From NCBI RefSeq assembly GCF_024612015.1, contig NZ_CP102512.1, forward strand, positions 2,108,001 through 2,172,000: DNA of 64,000 nucleotides, written 5' to 3'. A program made the translations under genes and the position numbers. The stretch is from Streptomyces sp. CA-210063. Its GTDB lineage: Bacteria; Actinomycetota; Actinomycetes; Streptomycetales; Streptomycetaceae. Under the pieces are notes generated by a model. That model did not search any database. It was not told the origin of the DNA and was given only the letters and a program-made list of their open reading frames with translations. Shown one piece after another: positions 41,177-50,965 of this stretch (position 1 is the first letter of the stretch; each line of letters starts with the position of its first letter).

Positions 41177-42436
41177 CTATTTGGCGTACATCAGGGTGCC
41201 GAAGCCGAGCTGGTCGTATCCGCCGCTGGTCGAGCCGTAGTCCCCGCCGCCGCCCTCGGGGCGGACCTGCTCGGCCATCGCGGTGATGTACGGGACGGAC
41301 AGGCCCCGGCGCCGTGCGTAGTGGTAGTGGACGAGGTCCCACACCGGGCGGAGCTGGCCCCGGCCGGCGGAGGAGACCGCCGTGTGGGTCTGCTGGGCGC
41401 AGTTCTGGCCGCTGCCCCAGGTGTAGGTGGTGAAGGGCACGTCCTGGCCGAGGTTGTACTTGGCGACGTACTGGGCGCCCTTCATGAACCGGTTGTTGTC
41501 GTAGCCGTAGAGGTCGTCGCCCTGCGACCAGGCCATCTCGCAGAAGGCGCCCATCTGGCCGATGCCCATGACGCTGTGGCCCTGGTCGCGGCCGGCCTCC
41601 TGCCACTGGCCGAGGGCGTAGCCGGCGGAGTCGGTGTGGAGGTACGGGACGGCGTGGGCGATGGAACCGTTCCCGGCGCCGGTCTTGAAGTAGTTCACGG
41701 CCTGGTCGTACTTGGCGCCGTCGTCGCACAGGATCGCGATCGCGAGGATCGAGTTGATGGTGCAGAGGTCCCAGTTGGCCCAGTAGTTGGTGATGCAGGC
41801 GTCGTTGTGGCTGTTCAGGAACTGGTTGTTGAGCGGGTAGAAGACGTTGAGCATCATCGTCTTGAACCGGTCCAGATCGAAGCCGCTGTAGCCGCGCATG
41901 AGCTCGGCGGCGTTGGCGAACTGGTAGCCGTAGATCCCGGCGGCCAGGAACCGGTCGGCGTTGCCGGTGACGCTGGTGAGCGTCGACGACCAGGCGTTGA
42001 GGATGCGGACCGCCGCGTCGCCGTTGGCGGTGGTGCCGGCCACCTTCCAGCGCAGCGCGTTCTGGTAGGCGGCGTGGATGTCGTTGTAGAGGATGCCGTA
42101 GTTCTGGCCCGTTCCACCGCGGATGATCGTGGCCTGCGGGTTGGGCGTCCAGGTGCTCGCCGAGTGGGAGTTGGCGGTCAGGCGGTTCCAGCCGGACAGC
42201 CACGGGTCGTCGCCGGCGGCCACCCGCACCTTGGCGCGGTTGAGTTCGCCGTAGGCGTGCAGCATGCCGGGGTGGGTGAAGGTGGCCGGGGCCGCCTCCG
42301 CCGTACCGGCGGCGAAGGCGGAGCCCAGCGCGAGGGCGGCGGTGAGACCGCCGGCGGTCCGCAGCAGACCGCGACGGCTCAACTCACCGTCAGTAACAGG
42401 CTCGTTGGGGCTCTTGTGGGGGGAAGTGCGGCTCAT
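41177..42436 (-). CDS. Exported alginate-lyase-superfamily protein (single domain)
   Basis: A 419-residue protein with a twin-arginine signal (LSRRGLLRTAGGLTAALALGSAFAAGTAEA). The (alpha/alpha)-toroid resembles the alginate_lyase family (FTHPGMLHAYGELNRAKVRV, NYGILYNDIHAAYQNALRWKVAGT, FANAAELMRGYSGFD). At the position where PL5 lyases carry the catalytic NNHxxW motif it reads NYWANWDL (about 217-224). A block GRDQGHSVMGIG (from about 282) is shared with the next gene. Being inside a pectin operon, its substrate is more likely a uronic-acid-containing pectic oligosaccharide than alginate. GGAG lies 8 nt before the ATG. Confidence 0.82.
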   Translation of the reverse strand: MSRTSPHKSPNEPVTDGELSRRGLLRTAGGLTAALALGSAFAAGTAEAAPATFTHPGMLHAYGELNRAKVRVAAGDDPWLSGWNRLTANSHSASTWTPNPQATIIRGGTGQNYGILYNDIHAAYQNALRWKVAGTTANGDAAVRILNAWSSTLTSVTGNADRFLAAGIYGYQFANAAELMRGYSGFDLDRFKTMMLNVFYPLNNQFLNSHNDACITNYWANWDLCTINSILAIAILCDDGAKYDQAVNYFKTGAGNGSIAHAVPYLHTDSAGYALGQWQEAGRDQGHSVMGIGQMGAFCEMAWSQGDDLYGYDNNRFMKGAQYVAKYNLGQDVPFTTYTWGSGQNCAQQTHTAVSSAGRGQLRPVWDLVHYHYARRRGLSVPYITAMAEQVRPEGGGGDYGSTSGGYDQLGFGTLMYAK

Positions 42437-42462
42437 CGGTGCATCTCCAATCCATGGAGGAT

Positions 42463-45400
42463 CTAGAGGGGGGTGACGCTCACCTCGCTGAATCGCGCGG
42501 TGCCGTGGGTCAGCGGGCTGCGGGAGCAGACCACCAGGCCCACGTAGGAGGAGGCGTCACCGAAGCCGGGGATCTCTCCCTCGGCGAGGGGGGTGAAGGT
42601 GACGCCGCCGTCTGTGGAGACCGCTGCGGCGAAGACGGTCCCGGTCCGCTTCAGCCGCAGCAGGCAGGGGGTGGTGACCGTGGCGTTGCCGGTGAAGGCC
42701 GAGCGTCCGGCCACGGTCGTGCGGAGCATGAGCTGGGCGCTGGTCCCGCCGGTGACGATCGCCCCGGCCGCCTGGTCGAACGGTGACAGCGACTTGGCCA
42801 TCAGCAGCCCGACCCGGTCGGCGGTGGCCCCGGTACGGGAGTCCAGGCGGGCGGTGATCTCACAGTCACCGGTGATCGGCCGCCGCAGGAACTGGCCGGT
42901 CATTCCCTGGTTGTTGACGGTCAGGTCGACGCCCGCCCCGCGCACGACGAAGGTCCCGTCGTCCTCGTACGCGGTGCTGCCGGGCGTGCGGACGGCGACC
43001 ACACCGAGGGTGCCGAACTGCCGGTCGTCGAGGACCGGGTCGCCGAGGTCGCCGTAGGTCCAGGGGGTGGGCGGGGGTGTGCCGACGGTCAGGGTGAGGG
43101 TGCCGGTCGCGTCGCCCGCCGCGTTGCCGGCCGTGGTGGTGACGGTGAACTCGCCGGTCCGGGTGGGGGTTCCGGAGATCAGGCCGGTGCGCTTGTCGAC
43201 GCGCAGGCCGTCGGGGAGTCCGCTCGCGGTGAACCGTACGGGTTCGTGCGAGGCGCGGATCAGGTGCCGGAAGGTGTCGCCCTTGTTGGCGAACGCCGTT
43301 GTCGTGGAAGTGAGTTGGGGCGTGGAAGGAGTCGGCGTCCGCGCCGAGGCGGGCTCCGAACGCGGGCCGTGTCCACCGCTGTTCGTCTTGGTGACGACAT
43401 AGTGGTACGTCGTGCCGGGGGTGCCGGTGGCGTCCATGTGGCGGATGCGGGCGCCGAAGCCGACCGGGCCGACGCCGGTCGCGATCGTCAGATAAGGGCC
43501 GTCGGCGCGGGTGGCGCGCAGCACCTTGTAACGGGCGGAGAGGTCTGGATCGGTCCAAGCCAGCTCGACCGCATCAGCACCGGCGCCGGCCTTGAGATCG
43601 GTGACCCGCCGGGTGGGGCGGCCCACCGACCAGACCTCTCCCCCGGCGGCTGACACGACGCTCACGTTGTCGAAGGCGCCGGTGCCGGTCTCGGCGTACT
43701 CCTCGTCCACTCCCAGACAGGAGGTCAGCACCAGCCCCGCGTAGGCGGTGCGCCCCAACTCGACCTCGGTGCTGCCTACTTCGGTCCAGTCGATGCCGTC
43801 CGGTGAGATGGCCCCGGTGCAGCGGCGGCCCTTGCGGGTCACCCGCACCCAGTAAGGGGCTCGCAGCCGGTAGCCGTCGCCCGCGCCCTCGACGTACGGG
43901 GCCTCCAGCGGTGTCGCCGACTCCGGCAACGTGCCCAGGCTGGAGATCGGGAAGGCGGCGGCAGTGGTGATGGCCTGCTGCTGGGAGGGCGGGACCGGTG
44001 TACTGCCGGTGGCGGAGATCGGCGCACCGGCCGCCGGACGCACGCTCCATACACCGCTCCAGGTGTGCAGCGGCAGCCCCTGGATCAGCATCGAGGCGTG
44101 CGCGGCCTCCGCGTCGAGCGAGTCACGGAGCGTGACGCCGATCTTGGAGTACTGGGAGCTGAGCGGCCACACGATCCGTGCCGTGACCGTGCCGTCGCCG
44201 GACAGTGGCAGATGCGCCAGACGGTAGGTGTCCGCCGTGCCGCTCGCCTCCAGCAGGAACCGTTCGCCGTCGAAAGCGGCGGAGCCGGGGATCCTGACGT
44301 CCCCGAGGTCCCGGGTCGACCAGGGCTCCGGGAGTCCGGCGGTGGCTCGGGCAAGACCCGAATCGCCGCTCGTTCCCAGGGAGTTGGTGGCGGTGACCAT
44401 GTAGGAGTACGTCCGGCCCGGGCGGACGCCGGTGTCGGTGTACGTCGGCTTGTCGAGTCCGGTGGCGATCTCCTCGTACGGACCCTCGGGGCGGGTGGAC
44501 CGCCGGACGGCGTACCCGGTGGCCCACGCGGAGGGCAGCCAGGCCACCGTGACGGCCTTCTCCTCGCCCGCCGCCGTCACGCCCGCCGGGGGCTTCGGCA
44601 CGCTCGGCGAAGGGGCCGACGCCCCCGCGTAGGTGAGGGTGCCCCAGCTGGGCAGGTCGTCGTTGCTCCCCTCCACGAAGCGGGCCCCGCCCGTGCCCCG
44701 GAAGACGGCCGCCTTCGTGTACGGGGCGTCGAGTCCGCGTACGCCGGCGTAGTGGGCGTAGTACATCTCGTAGATCGGCGGCAGGTTGCCACGGACCTTC
44801 TCGGAGACGGTCGTTTTGATGTACTTGCCGGTGCGGTCCAGGTCGGAGGTGAAGGGGACCTCGCCGCCGAGGTTGTAGCGGGCGGCGTACTCGGCGTTGG
44901 CGAGGATGCGGTTGTCGTCGTGGCCCCACAGGTCCACGCCCTGGTTCCAGGCGACCTGGGCGGCGTCGCCCATGAGGCCGACCGCGAGCTGCTCGTGGCC
45001 CTGGTCGCGGCCGCTCTCCTGGCCCTGGCCGCCGGCGGTGACGATACGGCCCCGGACGCTGCCGTTGCCGGCGCTCGCGGCGGCGAAGCGCAGGGCGTCC
45101 TCGAAGAGGGTGCGTTCCTCGCAGAACACGCCGATGGCCAGGATGGTCTGCGTGGCCGTCAGGTCCCAGTTGCCGTTGGCGTACAGCATGTAACCGGACA
45201 CCGCCGGATACCAGACGTCAAGGAAGGACCGCTCGCAGCGGGCGATGTCGGCGTCGGCCCATCCGTCGTAGCCGGTGTGCCGGAGCAGTTCGGCGGCGTT
45301 GAGGAACTTGAAGGCCTGCAGGCCCGCGCCGAGCGGGCCGTCGGCGCCCGTGATCATCGTCAGGGACGCCGACCAGGCGTTGAGGATGTCCCGCGCCTTG

Positions 45401-45792
45401 TCCGCGTGCGCCCGCTCGCCCGTCACGCACCACATCAGCGCGTTCTGGTACGCGGCGGCCGAGTCGGCGACGGCCTGGTTCTGGAAGTTGGTGGGGCCGC
45501 GCCCCCAGGACGTGATCTGTCCCGTGTTCTGGACGGTGTACGTCGACTTGGACCGGGCGTGGGCCGCGAGCGCGAGATAGCCGTCGTGGATCGGCGACTC
45601 CTTGGCGGCGACCGCCGCTTTCAACCGGTCCAAGTCGGCGGTGGTGTGCAGGAGACCCGGGTGACTGAACGTGAGGGTCGCTTCGGTGGTGCGGGCCCAC
45701 GCGGCCGTGGCGGAGGCGGACAGGAGTCCGGCGCCGGCCACGGCCGTGAGCCCGGCCGCTCCGAGGAACGACCGTCTGCTGAGGGGAAGCAC
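42463..45792 (-). CDS. Exported multidomain alginate-lyase-superfamily protein
   Basis: A 1109-residue protein with a twin-arginine signal (LSRRSFLGAAGLTAVAGAG). The order is: lyase-like toroid 40-395; fibronectin III 400-485; concanavalin-like sandwich 490-715; fibronectin III 725-820; a putative-Ig (He_PIG) domain 825-903; a second sandwich 910-1109. The toroid has ANGNWDLTATQ (206-216) and GRDQGHEQLAVG (261-272), aligning with the smaller neighbour, and again lacks the PL5 NNHxxW histidine. The accessory domains suggest attachment to insoluble polysaccharide. The GTG at 45792 follows AGGAGA with a 5-nt gap and lies only 15 bp after the GH28-like gene. Confidence 0.84.
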   Translation of the reverse strand: MLPLSRRSFLGAAGLTAVAGAGLLSASATAAWARTTEATLTFSHPGLLHTTADLDRLKAAVAAKESPIHDGYLALAAHARSKSTYTVQNTGQITSWGRGPTNFQNQAVADSAAAYQNALMWCVTGERAHADKARDILNAWSASLTMITGADGPLGAGLQAFKFLNAAELLRHTGYDGWADADIARCERSFLDVWYPAVSGYMLYANGNWDLTATQTILAIGVFCEERTLFEDALRFAAASAGNGSVRGRIVTAGGQGQESGRDQGHEQLAVGLMGDAAQVAWNQGVDLWGHDDNRILANAEYAARYNLGGEVPFTSDLDRTGKYIKTTVSEKVRGNLPPIYEMYYAHYAGVRGLDAPYTKAAVFRGTGGARFVEGSNDDLPSWGTLTYAGASAPSPSVPKPPAGVTAAGEEKAVTVAWLPSAWATGYAVRRSTRPEGPYEEIATGLDKPTYTDTGVRPGRTYSYMVTATNSLGTSGDSGLARATAGLPEPWSTRDLGDVRIPGSAAFDGERFLLEASGTADTYRLAHLPLSGDGTVTARIVWPLSSQYSKIGVTLRDSLDAEAAHASMLIQGLPLHTWSGVWSVRPAAGAPISATGSTPVPPSQQQAITTAAAFPISSLGTLPESATPLEAPYVEGAGDGYRLRAPYWVRVTRKGRRCTGAISPDGIDWTEVGSTEVELGRTAYAGLVLTSCLGVDEEYAETGTGAFDNVSVVSAAGGEVWSVGRPTRRVTDLKAGAGADAVELAWTDPDLSARYKVLRATRADGPYLTIATGVGPVGFGARIRHMDATGTPGTTYHYVVTKTNSGGHGPRSEPASARTPTPSTPQLTSTTTAFANKGDTFRHLIRASHEPVRFTASGLPDGLRVDKRTGLISGTPTRTGEFTVTTTAGNAAGDATGTLTLTVGTPPPTPWTYGDLGDPVLDDRQFGTLGVVAVRTPGSTAYEDDGTFVVRGAGVDLTVNNQGMTGQFLRRPITGDCEITARLDSRTGATADRVGLLMAKSLSPFDQAAGAIVTGGTSAQLMLRTTVAGRSAFTGNATVTTPCLLRLKRTGTVFAAAVSTDGGVTFTPLAEGEIPGFGDASSYVGLVVCSRSPLTHGTARFSEVSVTPL

Positions 45793-45807
45793 AGATGTCT
45801 CCTGGTC

Positions 45808-47604
45808 CTACGGGTGCCGCACCGTGAGCGTGAGGGACTTGGTGGCCGTGCCCACGGTGTTGGTGGCCGAGACGGTGACCGTGTAGGTGCCGGGCACCGC
45901 CGGGATGCCGGAGATCAGCCCCGTCTGCTCATCGAACTCCAGGCCCTTCGGCAGGCCCTCGGCGGCGAAGGAGGTCGGCAGCGCGGTCGCGGTGACGAGG
46001 TGGTTGAACACCCGTTTCTTGGTGGCCGTCGCCTCGCCCGCGCTGGTGATCTCCGGAGCCACCGTGGCGGCCGCCGTGGCGGCGTCCAGGAAGCGGAGCT
46101 CCTTCACGTGCTCGTTGGCGAACATCGGGACCATGTCCGTGGTGAGGTACCAGCCGGGCTTCTTCATCCTGTCGTGGACGACGGTGCCGTTGACCTGCAG
46201 GTTCTGGAAGGTGAGGCCCTTGATGGGGCGGTCCGCGTCATAGCCGGTCAGGATCGCCATGTCGGCCTTGGTGCCGTTGTACGACAGGTTCCGCACGTAC
46301 ACGTCCTGGATGCCCCGGCCGGGCGAGGCGTTGTACCGGTTGGCCATGACCCGCATGTTGACCAGCTGGCCCCAGGTGAAGTCCTCCACACGGACGTCCT
46401 GGATGCGGACGTTCCGGATGAGGTTGCTGTCGCCGGGGTTGAGGGCGAAGCAGCCCTGGTAGAGGACCTGCGGTTCGCGGTGCTGGAGGACGTCGACGTT
46501 GCTGAAGACGATGTTCTCGATGACTTCCGGCTTCTCGGGGTTGCCGTGGGTGCCCATGTTCACCGGGTGGGCGACATCGGCCCAGAGGGTGGAGTTCCGC
46601 ACGGTGACGTTGCGGCAGTCGCCGTAGTAGTCCCAGCGGTGGGCGTAGATGGCGATGCAGTCGTCGCTGTTGCGCATGAAGACGCCCTCGATCAGCACGT
46701 CCTCGCTGCTGAACACGTCGATGCCGTCGCCCCACTGGCCGAAGCTGTAGGAGTGCAGGTTGCGGACGGTGACCTGCTGCGACTGGCCGATGGTGCAGGA
46801 GTAGCCGGTCTTGGGGTTGAGGGCGAGGATGCCGTCGATCTCGATGTTCTTGGAGAAGGCGACCAGGGTGGCGGCGTCGGAGTCGTAGATGATGCCCCGG
46901 CCGAGCAGGCGGGCGTTCTCCACGCCCGTGAACTCCACCCGGGCCTTGAGCACCGCGCCGCCGGCCAGGTACACCGTCTTGCCGCTGGGCACCTTCACCA
47001 CGTTGTCCGTGACGGTGTGGATGCCCGGGCCGAAGTAGATGACGTCCGGGTCGTCCTCCTCCGGCCGCCACTTCTCGATCGGGTTCGCGTGCAGCTGGAG
47101 GTTGTCGTAGAGGTCGAACGCGCCGCCGTCGGCGTCACCGATCTCGATGGAGAGGTTGCGCGGCTCGGTGAGGCTGAAGGTGATGGTGTCGCCGCTGACC
47201 TCGTGGGCGATGTCGTACGACAGGGGGCGGATGCGCGCGGAAGGGACGGCCCCCTTCGAGGAGATGACCTGGACCTCCACGGTGCCCTGGAAATCGAGGT
47301 TGGCGACCGAGGAGCTGCGGACGATGCCGGAGCCGGTCTTCTCGTTGATGGTCTTCGTACGGGCCCGCACCACGGGCACCGGCTGCCATTCCCCGCCCGG
47401 TGTACGGGCCTTGACGGCGAAGCTGGTGTTGAGCGGCAGCCCGGTCGGGATCGGGTACACCACCAGCCGGTCGGCGGCCTCGGATCTGTCGTCCGCGCTC
47501 GCGGCGGAGGTGGCCGCGCCGAGCAGCGTGTACGCGGCGGCCGTGGCACCGGCGGCCTGGAGGAGGGAGCGCCGGGACAGGCCGGTGCCCTGGGTGTCGG
47601 TCAT
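45808..47604 (-). CDS. Exported GH28-like right-handed beta-helix protein with Ig-like tail
   Basis: A 598-residue protein with a twin-arginine signal (LSRRSLLQAAGATAAAYTLLG). An N-terminal beta-sandwich (45-160) is followed by a parallel beta-helix with GQWGDGIDVFSSEDVLIEGVFMRNSDDCIAIYAHRWDYYGDC, matching the Asp and Asp-Asp motifs of polygalacturonases. The usual GHG histidine motif is not evident; HPVNMGTHGNPEKPE stands near that position. A putative-Ig domain (about 520-598) ends the protein. It probably hydrolyses a galacturonic-acid or related linkage, but the specificity may differ from classical GH28. It lies 87 bp behind the importer genes. Confidence 0.82.
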   Translation of the reverse strand: MTDTQGTGLSRRSLLQAAGATAAAYTLLGAATSAASADDRSEAADRLVVYPIPTGLPLNTSFAVKARTPGGEWQPVPVVRARTKTINEKTGSGIVRSSSVANLDFQGTVEVQVISSKGAVPSARIRPLSYDIAHEVSGDTITFSLTEPRNLSIEIGDADGGAFDLYDNLQLHANPIEKWRPEEDDPDVIYFGPGIHTVTDNVVKVPSGKTVYLAGGAVLKARVEFTGVENARLLGRGIIYDSDAATLVAFSKNIEIDGILALNPKTGYSCTIGQSQQVTVRNLHSYSFGQWGDGIDVFSSEDVLIEGVFMRNSDDCIAIYAHRWDYYGDCRNVTVRNSTLWADVAHPVNMGTHGNPEKPEVIENIVFSNVDVLQHREPQVLYQGCFALNPGDSNLIRNVRIQDVRVEDFTWGQLVNMRVMANRYNASPGRGIQDVYVRNLSYNGTKADMAILTGYDADRPIKGLTFQNLQVNGTVVHDRMKKPGWYLTTDMVPMFANEHVKELRFLDAATAAATVAPEITSAGEATATKKRVFNHLVTATALPTSFAAEGLPKGLEFDEQTGLISGIPAVPGTYTVTVSATNTVGTATKSLTLTVRHP

Positions 47605-47691
47605 GAGCGACTTCCTTATGTGCAAGGGGAATCAAGTGGAGTGAAGAGGGTTCACTTGGGGCCGTGTGGGACTGCGCGGGATGACGTGGGA

Positions 47692-48627
47692 CTACTTGAG
47701 CCCGGAGGTGGACATCCCGGCGACGAACCCGCGCTGGGCGACGAGGAAGATCAGCAGGATGGGGACGACGTACATCACCGAGGCGGCGGCCTGGAGGTGG
47801 GTGACCGGTGTCCCGGCCGAGGTCACGTAGGTGGACATCACGGCGACCGCGAGTGTGGAACGGTCCGTGGACAGCAGGAGTTGGGGGGCGATGTAGTCGC
47901 CCCACGTCCAGGTGAAGGCGATCACGAAGCTCGCGGAGAGCACCGGCCAGGACTGCGGCAGGAAGATCCGCCAGAAGATCGTGGCGTAACCGCAGCCGTC
48001 GACGATCGCGGCCTCCTCCAGCTCGCGTGGCAGCCCGGCGAAGAACTGCCGGAAGAGGAAGACGAGATACGGCGCCGCCGCGAGGCCCCACAGCACCCAT
48101 GGCCAGTAGGTGTCGACCATGCCGAGCTTGGCGAAGATCAGATAGGTCGGCAGCAGGGTGATCATCTGGGGCAGCATCATCGAGCCGAGCAGGACGCCGA
48201 ACAGCGTCTTCTTCCCGGGCGCGTCCAGCCGGGCGAAGCCGTAGCCGACCCAGGCCGAGCTGAGGGTGACCAGGGTGGCGTAGAGGAAGGCGATGATCAG
48301 GGAGTTGCGGGCGTAGCCGAGGAAGTCGATCAGCTGGAAGGCGTCCGCGAAGTTGTGCCACTGGAAGTCTCCGGGCAGCCAGTGCACCGGGGCGGCGGCC
48401 GTCTCCGCGGAGGTCTTCAGACCGGTGAGGACCAGCCAGCCGAAGGGGCCGAGGAACAGCCCGGTGACGACGACGAGCACGGTGTAGAGGACGAGTCGTC
48501 CGGTGCGCACCCGCACCCGGGCCTGAGCCGGACCTCCCGGGGACTTGGACCGGTGCAAGGACGGACCGGTGGCGGTGGTGGCGCCGCTCTGGACGGTGCC
48601 GCCGGCGGTGTCGCTCGTGACGGTCAC
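47692..48627 (-). CDS. ABC sugar importer permease (MalG type)
   Basis: A 311-residue permease with about six transmembrane helices after a polar leader. The EAA loop is EEAAIVDGCGYATIFWRIFLP, and the end GFVAGMSTSGLK is typical of MalG partners. The start is a GTG overlapping the stop of the preceding permease by 4 nt. With the next two upstream genes it forms an importer whose operon continues into secreted pectin enzymes, so the cargo is probably a pectic oligosaccharide. Confidence 0.93.
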   Translation of the reverse strand: MTVTSDTAGGTVQSGATTATGPSLHRSKSPGGPAQARVRVRTGRLVLYTVLVVVTGLFLGPFGWLVLTGLKTSAETAAAPVHWLPGDFQWHNFADAFQLIDFLGYARNSLIIAFLYATLVTLSSAWVGYGFARLDAPGKKTLFGVLLGSMMLPQMITLLPTYLIFAKLGMVDTYWPWVLWGLAAAPYLVFLFRQFFAGLPRELEEAAIVDGCGYATIFWRIFLPQSWPVLSASFVIAFTWTWGDYIAPQLLLSTDRSTLAVAVMSTYVTSAGTPVTHLQAAASVMYVVPILLIFLVAQRGFVAGMSTSGLK

Positions 48628-49619
48628 TTCTTCGCCTCCGGATCGACGTTGTAGAACACCACTCCGGACGTGAACCTGAAGATGAGTCCGGTGACGATGA
48701 GGATCAGAACGAAGAGCACCCACAGCAGCGCGGAGGCGTAGCCGTAGCGGCCGAGCGCGAAGTACTCGGCGAACACATGCATCATGTACATGTAGTTGGA
48801 CTGCGGGATCGCGGTGACGCCGCCCGTGGTCGGCTCGGCGGCCAGCAGCAGCGGCATGATGGTCTGCACGGAGGCGATGACCCCGGTCACCGTCTGGAAG
48901 AGCAGCACCGGCGACAGCAGTGGCACGGTGATGCTGCGGAAGGTCCGCCAGGCGCTCGCCCCGTCGATGCGGGCCGCCTCGTGGAGTTCCCGGGGCACGT
49001 CCTGGAGCCCGGCCAACGAGATGATCATGACGTTGCCCGCGGCCCACAACACCGTCATCAGGAGTACGTAGCGGGCGTACGGATCGGCGAGCCAGCCGAG
49101 GGCGTCGATGCCGAAGATGTTCAACACCCCGTTGGCGGCACCGGAGTTCTGGTCGAACAGCGACTTGAAGGCGAGCCCCGCGCCCACCGGCGGTACCACG
49201 GCCGGGAGATAGAGCAGGGTGCGGAACAGCCCCCGGGCCCTGAGGGGCCGGTTGACCAGGACCGCGAGCCCGAGCCCCGCCACGATCGACAACGGCACCG
49301 ACGTCACCGCGAACAGTCCCGTGCGGCCCAGGGCGTCCCAGGTGACCGAATCGGCGAGCAGTTCCCGGTAGTTGGCGAGCCCGATGAACCGCCAGTGCGG
49401 CGAGATCCCGTCGTACGTGGTGAGACTCAGCCACAGCGCGTACCCCATCGGGACGATCGTCAGCAGCAGGAAACCGATGATCCAGGGCGAGGCGAACATG
49501 TAGAACGCCCGGTGCCTGCGGGTGGTCATGGAGACACGGGGCCGGGCAGCGACAACCGTCGCACCGCCACCCCCGTTCCTGGGCCTCTTCTCCACGGCGG
49601 AGATCTGATCGGCCGTCAT
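48624..49619 (-). CDS. ABC sugar importer permease (MalF type)
   Basis: A 331-residue inner-membrane permease. It has a basic N-terminal region (TTRRHRAFYMFASPWIIGFLLLTIVPMGYALWLSL) and the EAA loop HEAARIDGASAWRTFRSITVP. It overlaps both neighbours by 4 nt (49616-49619 and 48624-48627), a strongly coupled arrangement. No ATP-binding subunit is encoded nearby. Confidence 0.93.
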   Translation of the reverse strand: MTADQISAVEKRPRNGGGGATVVAARPRVSMTTRRHRAFYMFASPWIIGFLLLTIVPMGYALWLSLTTYDGISPHWRFIGLANYRELLADSVTWDALGRTGLFAVTSVPLSIVAGLGLAVLVNRPLRARGLFRTLLYLPAVVPPVGAGLAFKSLFDQNSGAANGVLNIFGIDALGWLADPYARYVLLMTVLWAAGNVMIISLAGLQDVPRELHEAARIDGASAWRTFRSITVPLLSPVLLFQTVTGVIASVQTIMPLLLAAEPTTGGVTAIPQSNYMYMMHVFAEYFALGRYGYASALLWVLFVLILIVTGLIFRFTSGVVFYNVDPEAKK

Positions 49620-50965
49620 CCCACCTGCTCCTTACCGCGCTCGAGCTGCTCGTTGATGGTCGAGTTCAGGCGCTCGGCGAGGGTGTCGACGGAGATCTCG
49701 CCCTTCATCGCCGCGGGCGCGACCTGGTTGAAGAGGGCCTTGAAGCCCTCCGCCGTGATGTACGGGGTGAAGGAGATCACCGAGAAGTGCTCCAGCTCGG
49801 CCTCCTGCGCCTTCAGCACCCGCCGCTGGTAGTCCTTCGCGGCCGGCATCAGTGGACGCAGGGACTTCAGGCTCGGGATGCCCCAGCCGCCGCCCGCGCG
49901 GTCCTTGGCCGGAGCCTCGCCGAAGAACCACTCGAAGACCCGCCACGCGGCGTCCTTGTTCCGCGCCTTCCGGGGCATCCAGAACCCGGTGCCGCCCTGG
50001 CAGGCGCTGACCCGCGCACCGCCCTCGAAGACCGGCGCGGGGGCCAGCCGGGACGCCTTCGCCAGCTTCTCGTCGGTGTTGATCATCCCGCCGAGCCAGT
50101 AGCCGCTGTTGGTCATGGCCATCCGGCTCGCCTGATAGGTGGGCCCGTCCCAGGTGTTCGGGTCGGGTTGGATCGCGCTCGGGCCCACCTTGGCCCGGCA
50201 GTAGTCGATGTACCAACCGAGCGCCTTGCGGGCCGCCGGGGTGGTGAAGTCGATCCGGGAGAAGTCGTCGTTGAAGAGACTGCCGCCGGCGGCCACGGTC
50301 AGCGTCGACAGGTTGGTGGCCTCGTAGAGACCGTTGTAGCTGCCGCCGAAGACGATCGTCTGGCCGTTCTTCCGCTGCGTGAGCCGCTTGGCACGGTCCA
50401 ACCACTCCTCGTACGTCACCGGCTCGGACTCGGGCGGATAGTCGATGCCCGCCTCGTCGAAGTGCGCGGTGTTGTACCAGTACATGGAGTCCTGGGAGAA
50501 GTCCTTCACCATGCCGTAGCGCGGGCCCTTGCCCTGGGTCCGGCCGTCGTAGCGCCACAGGTCGTTGACCGGGTCGAGGTCGTCGGCCTTCAGCACACTG
50601 CTCCCGGCGAAGTACGGGTCGAGTTCCTCGGCCACGTCCCGCGCCACGAAGTACGGCGCGTCCACGGCACCCACGCCACGCACCAGGTCCGGCGGGTTTC
50701 CGCTGGTCAGCATCGCGATCAGCTTGGTGATGTCGTACTTCACCGTGGTGATCCGGACGCCGATGTCCTGCTGCGCCTGCTTGATCAGCTCCGGGGAGAT
50801 GTCCTCGGCCTTGACCATCAGCGTGACGGTCTCGCCGGGACCACTGACCCCGCTGGACACCTGGAGCGCACAGCCGTTCAACGCCGCCCCACCGGCCGCG
50901 ACGCCGCCCGCGGAGAGGGCGAGGAATCGACGGCGGCTCAGAGGACCACCGGCACGGGTATGCAT
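49616..50965 (-). CDS. Sugar-binding lipoprotein of an ABC importer
   Basis: A 449-residue family 1 solute-binding protein with a twin-arginine signal (LSRRRFLALSAGG) and a lipobox LNGC with the lipid anchor at Cys32. The mature protein carries LTSGNPPDLVRGVGAVDAPYFVARDVAEELDPYF and GGTGFWMPRKARNKDAAWRVFEWFFGE. It heads the seven-gene pectin operon. The 618-bp gap upstream is shared with the divergent dehydrogenase gene and holds several palindromes. Confidence 0.92.
   Translation of the reverse strand: MHTRAGGPLSRRRFLALSAGGVAAGGAALNGCALQVSSGVSGPGETVTLMVKAEDISPELIKQAQQDIGVRITTVKYDITKLIAMLTSGNPPDLVRGVGAVDAPYFVARDVAEELDPYFAGSSVLKADDLDPVNDLWRYDGRTQGKGPRYGMVKDFSQDSMYWYNTAHFDEAGIDYPPESEPVTYEEWLDRAKRLTQRKNGQTIVFGGSYNGLYEATNLSTLTVAAGGSLFNDDFSRIDFTTPAARKALGWYIDYCRAKVGPSAIQPDPNTWDGPTYQASRMAMTNSGYWLGGMINTDEKLAKASRLAPAPVFEGGARVSACQGGTGFWMPRKARNKDAAWRVFEWFFGEAPAKDRAGGGWGIPSLKSLRPLMPAAKDYQRRVLKAQEAELEHFSVISFTPYITAEGFKALFNQVAPAAMKGEISVDTLAERLNSTINEQLERGKEQVG

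Noticed and set aside
44065..48654. A 1529-codon open frame on the plus strand
   Set aside because: It lies opposite four well-supported minus-strand genes (lyase-like, GH28-like, permease). Its translation has low complexity typical of antisense frames in G+C-rich DNA and shows no domain.
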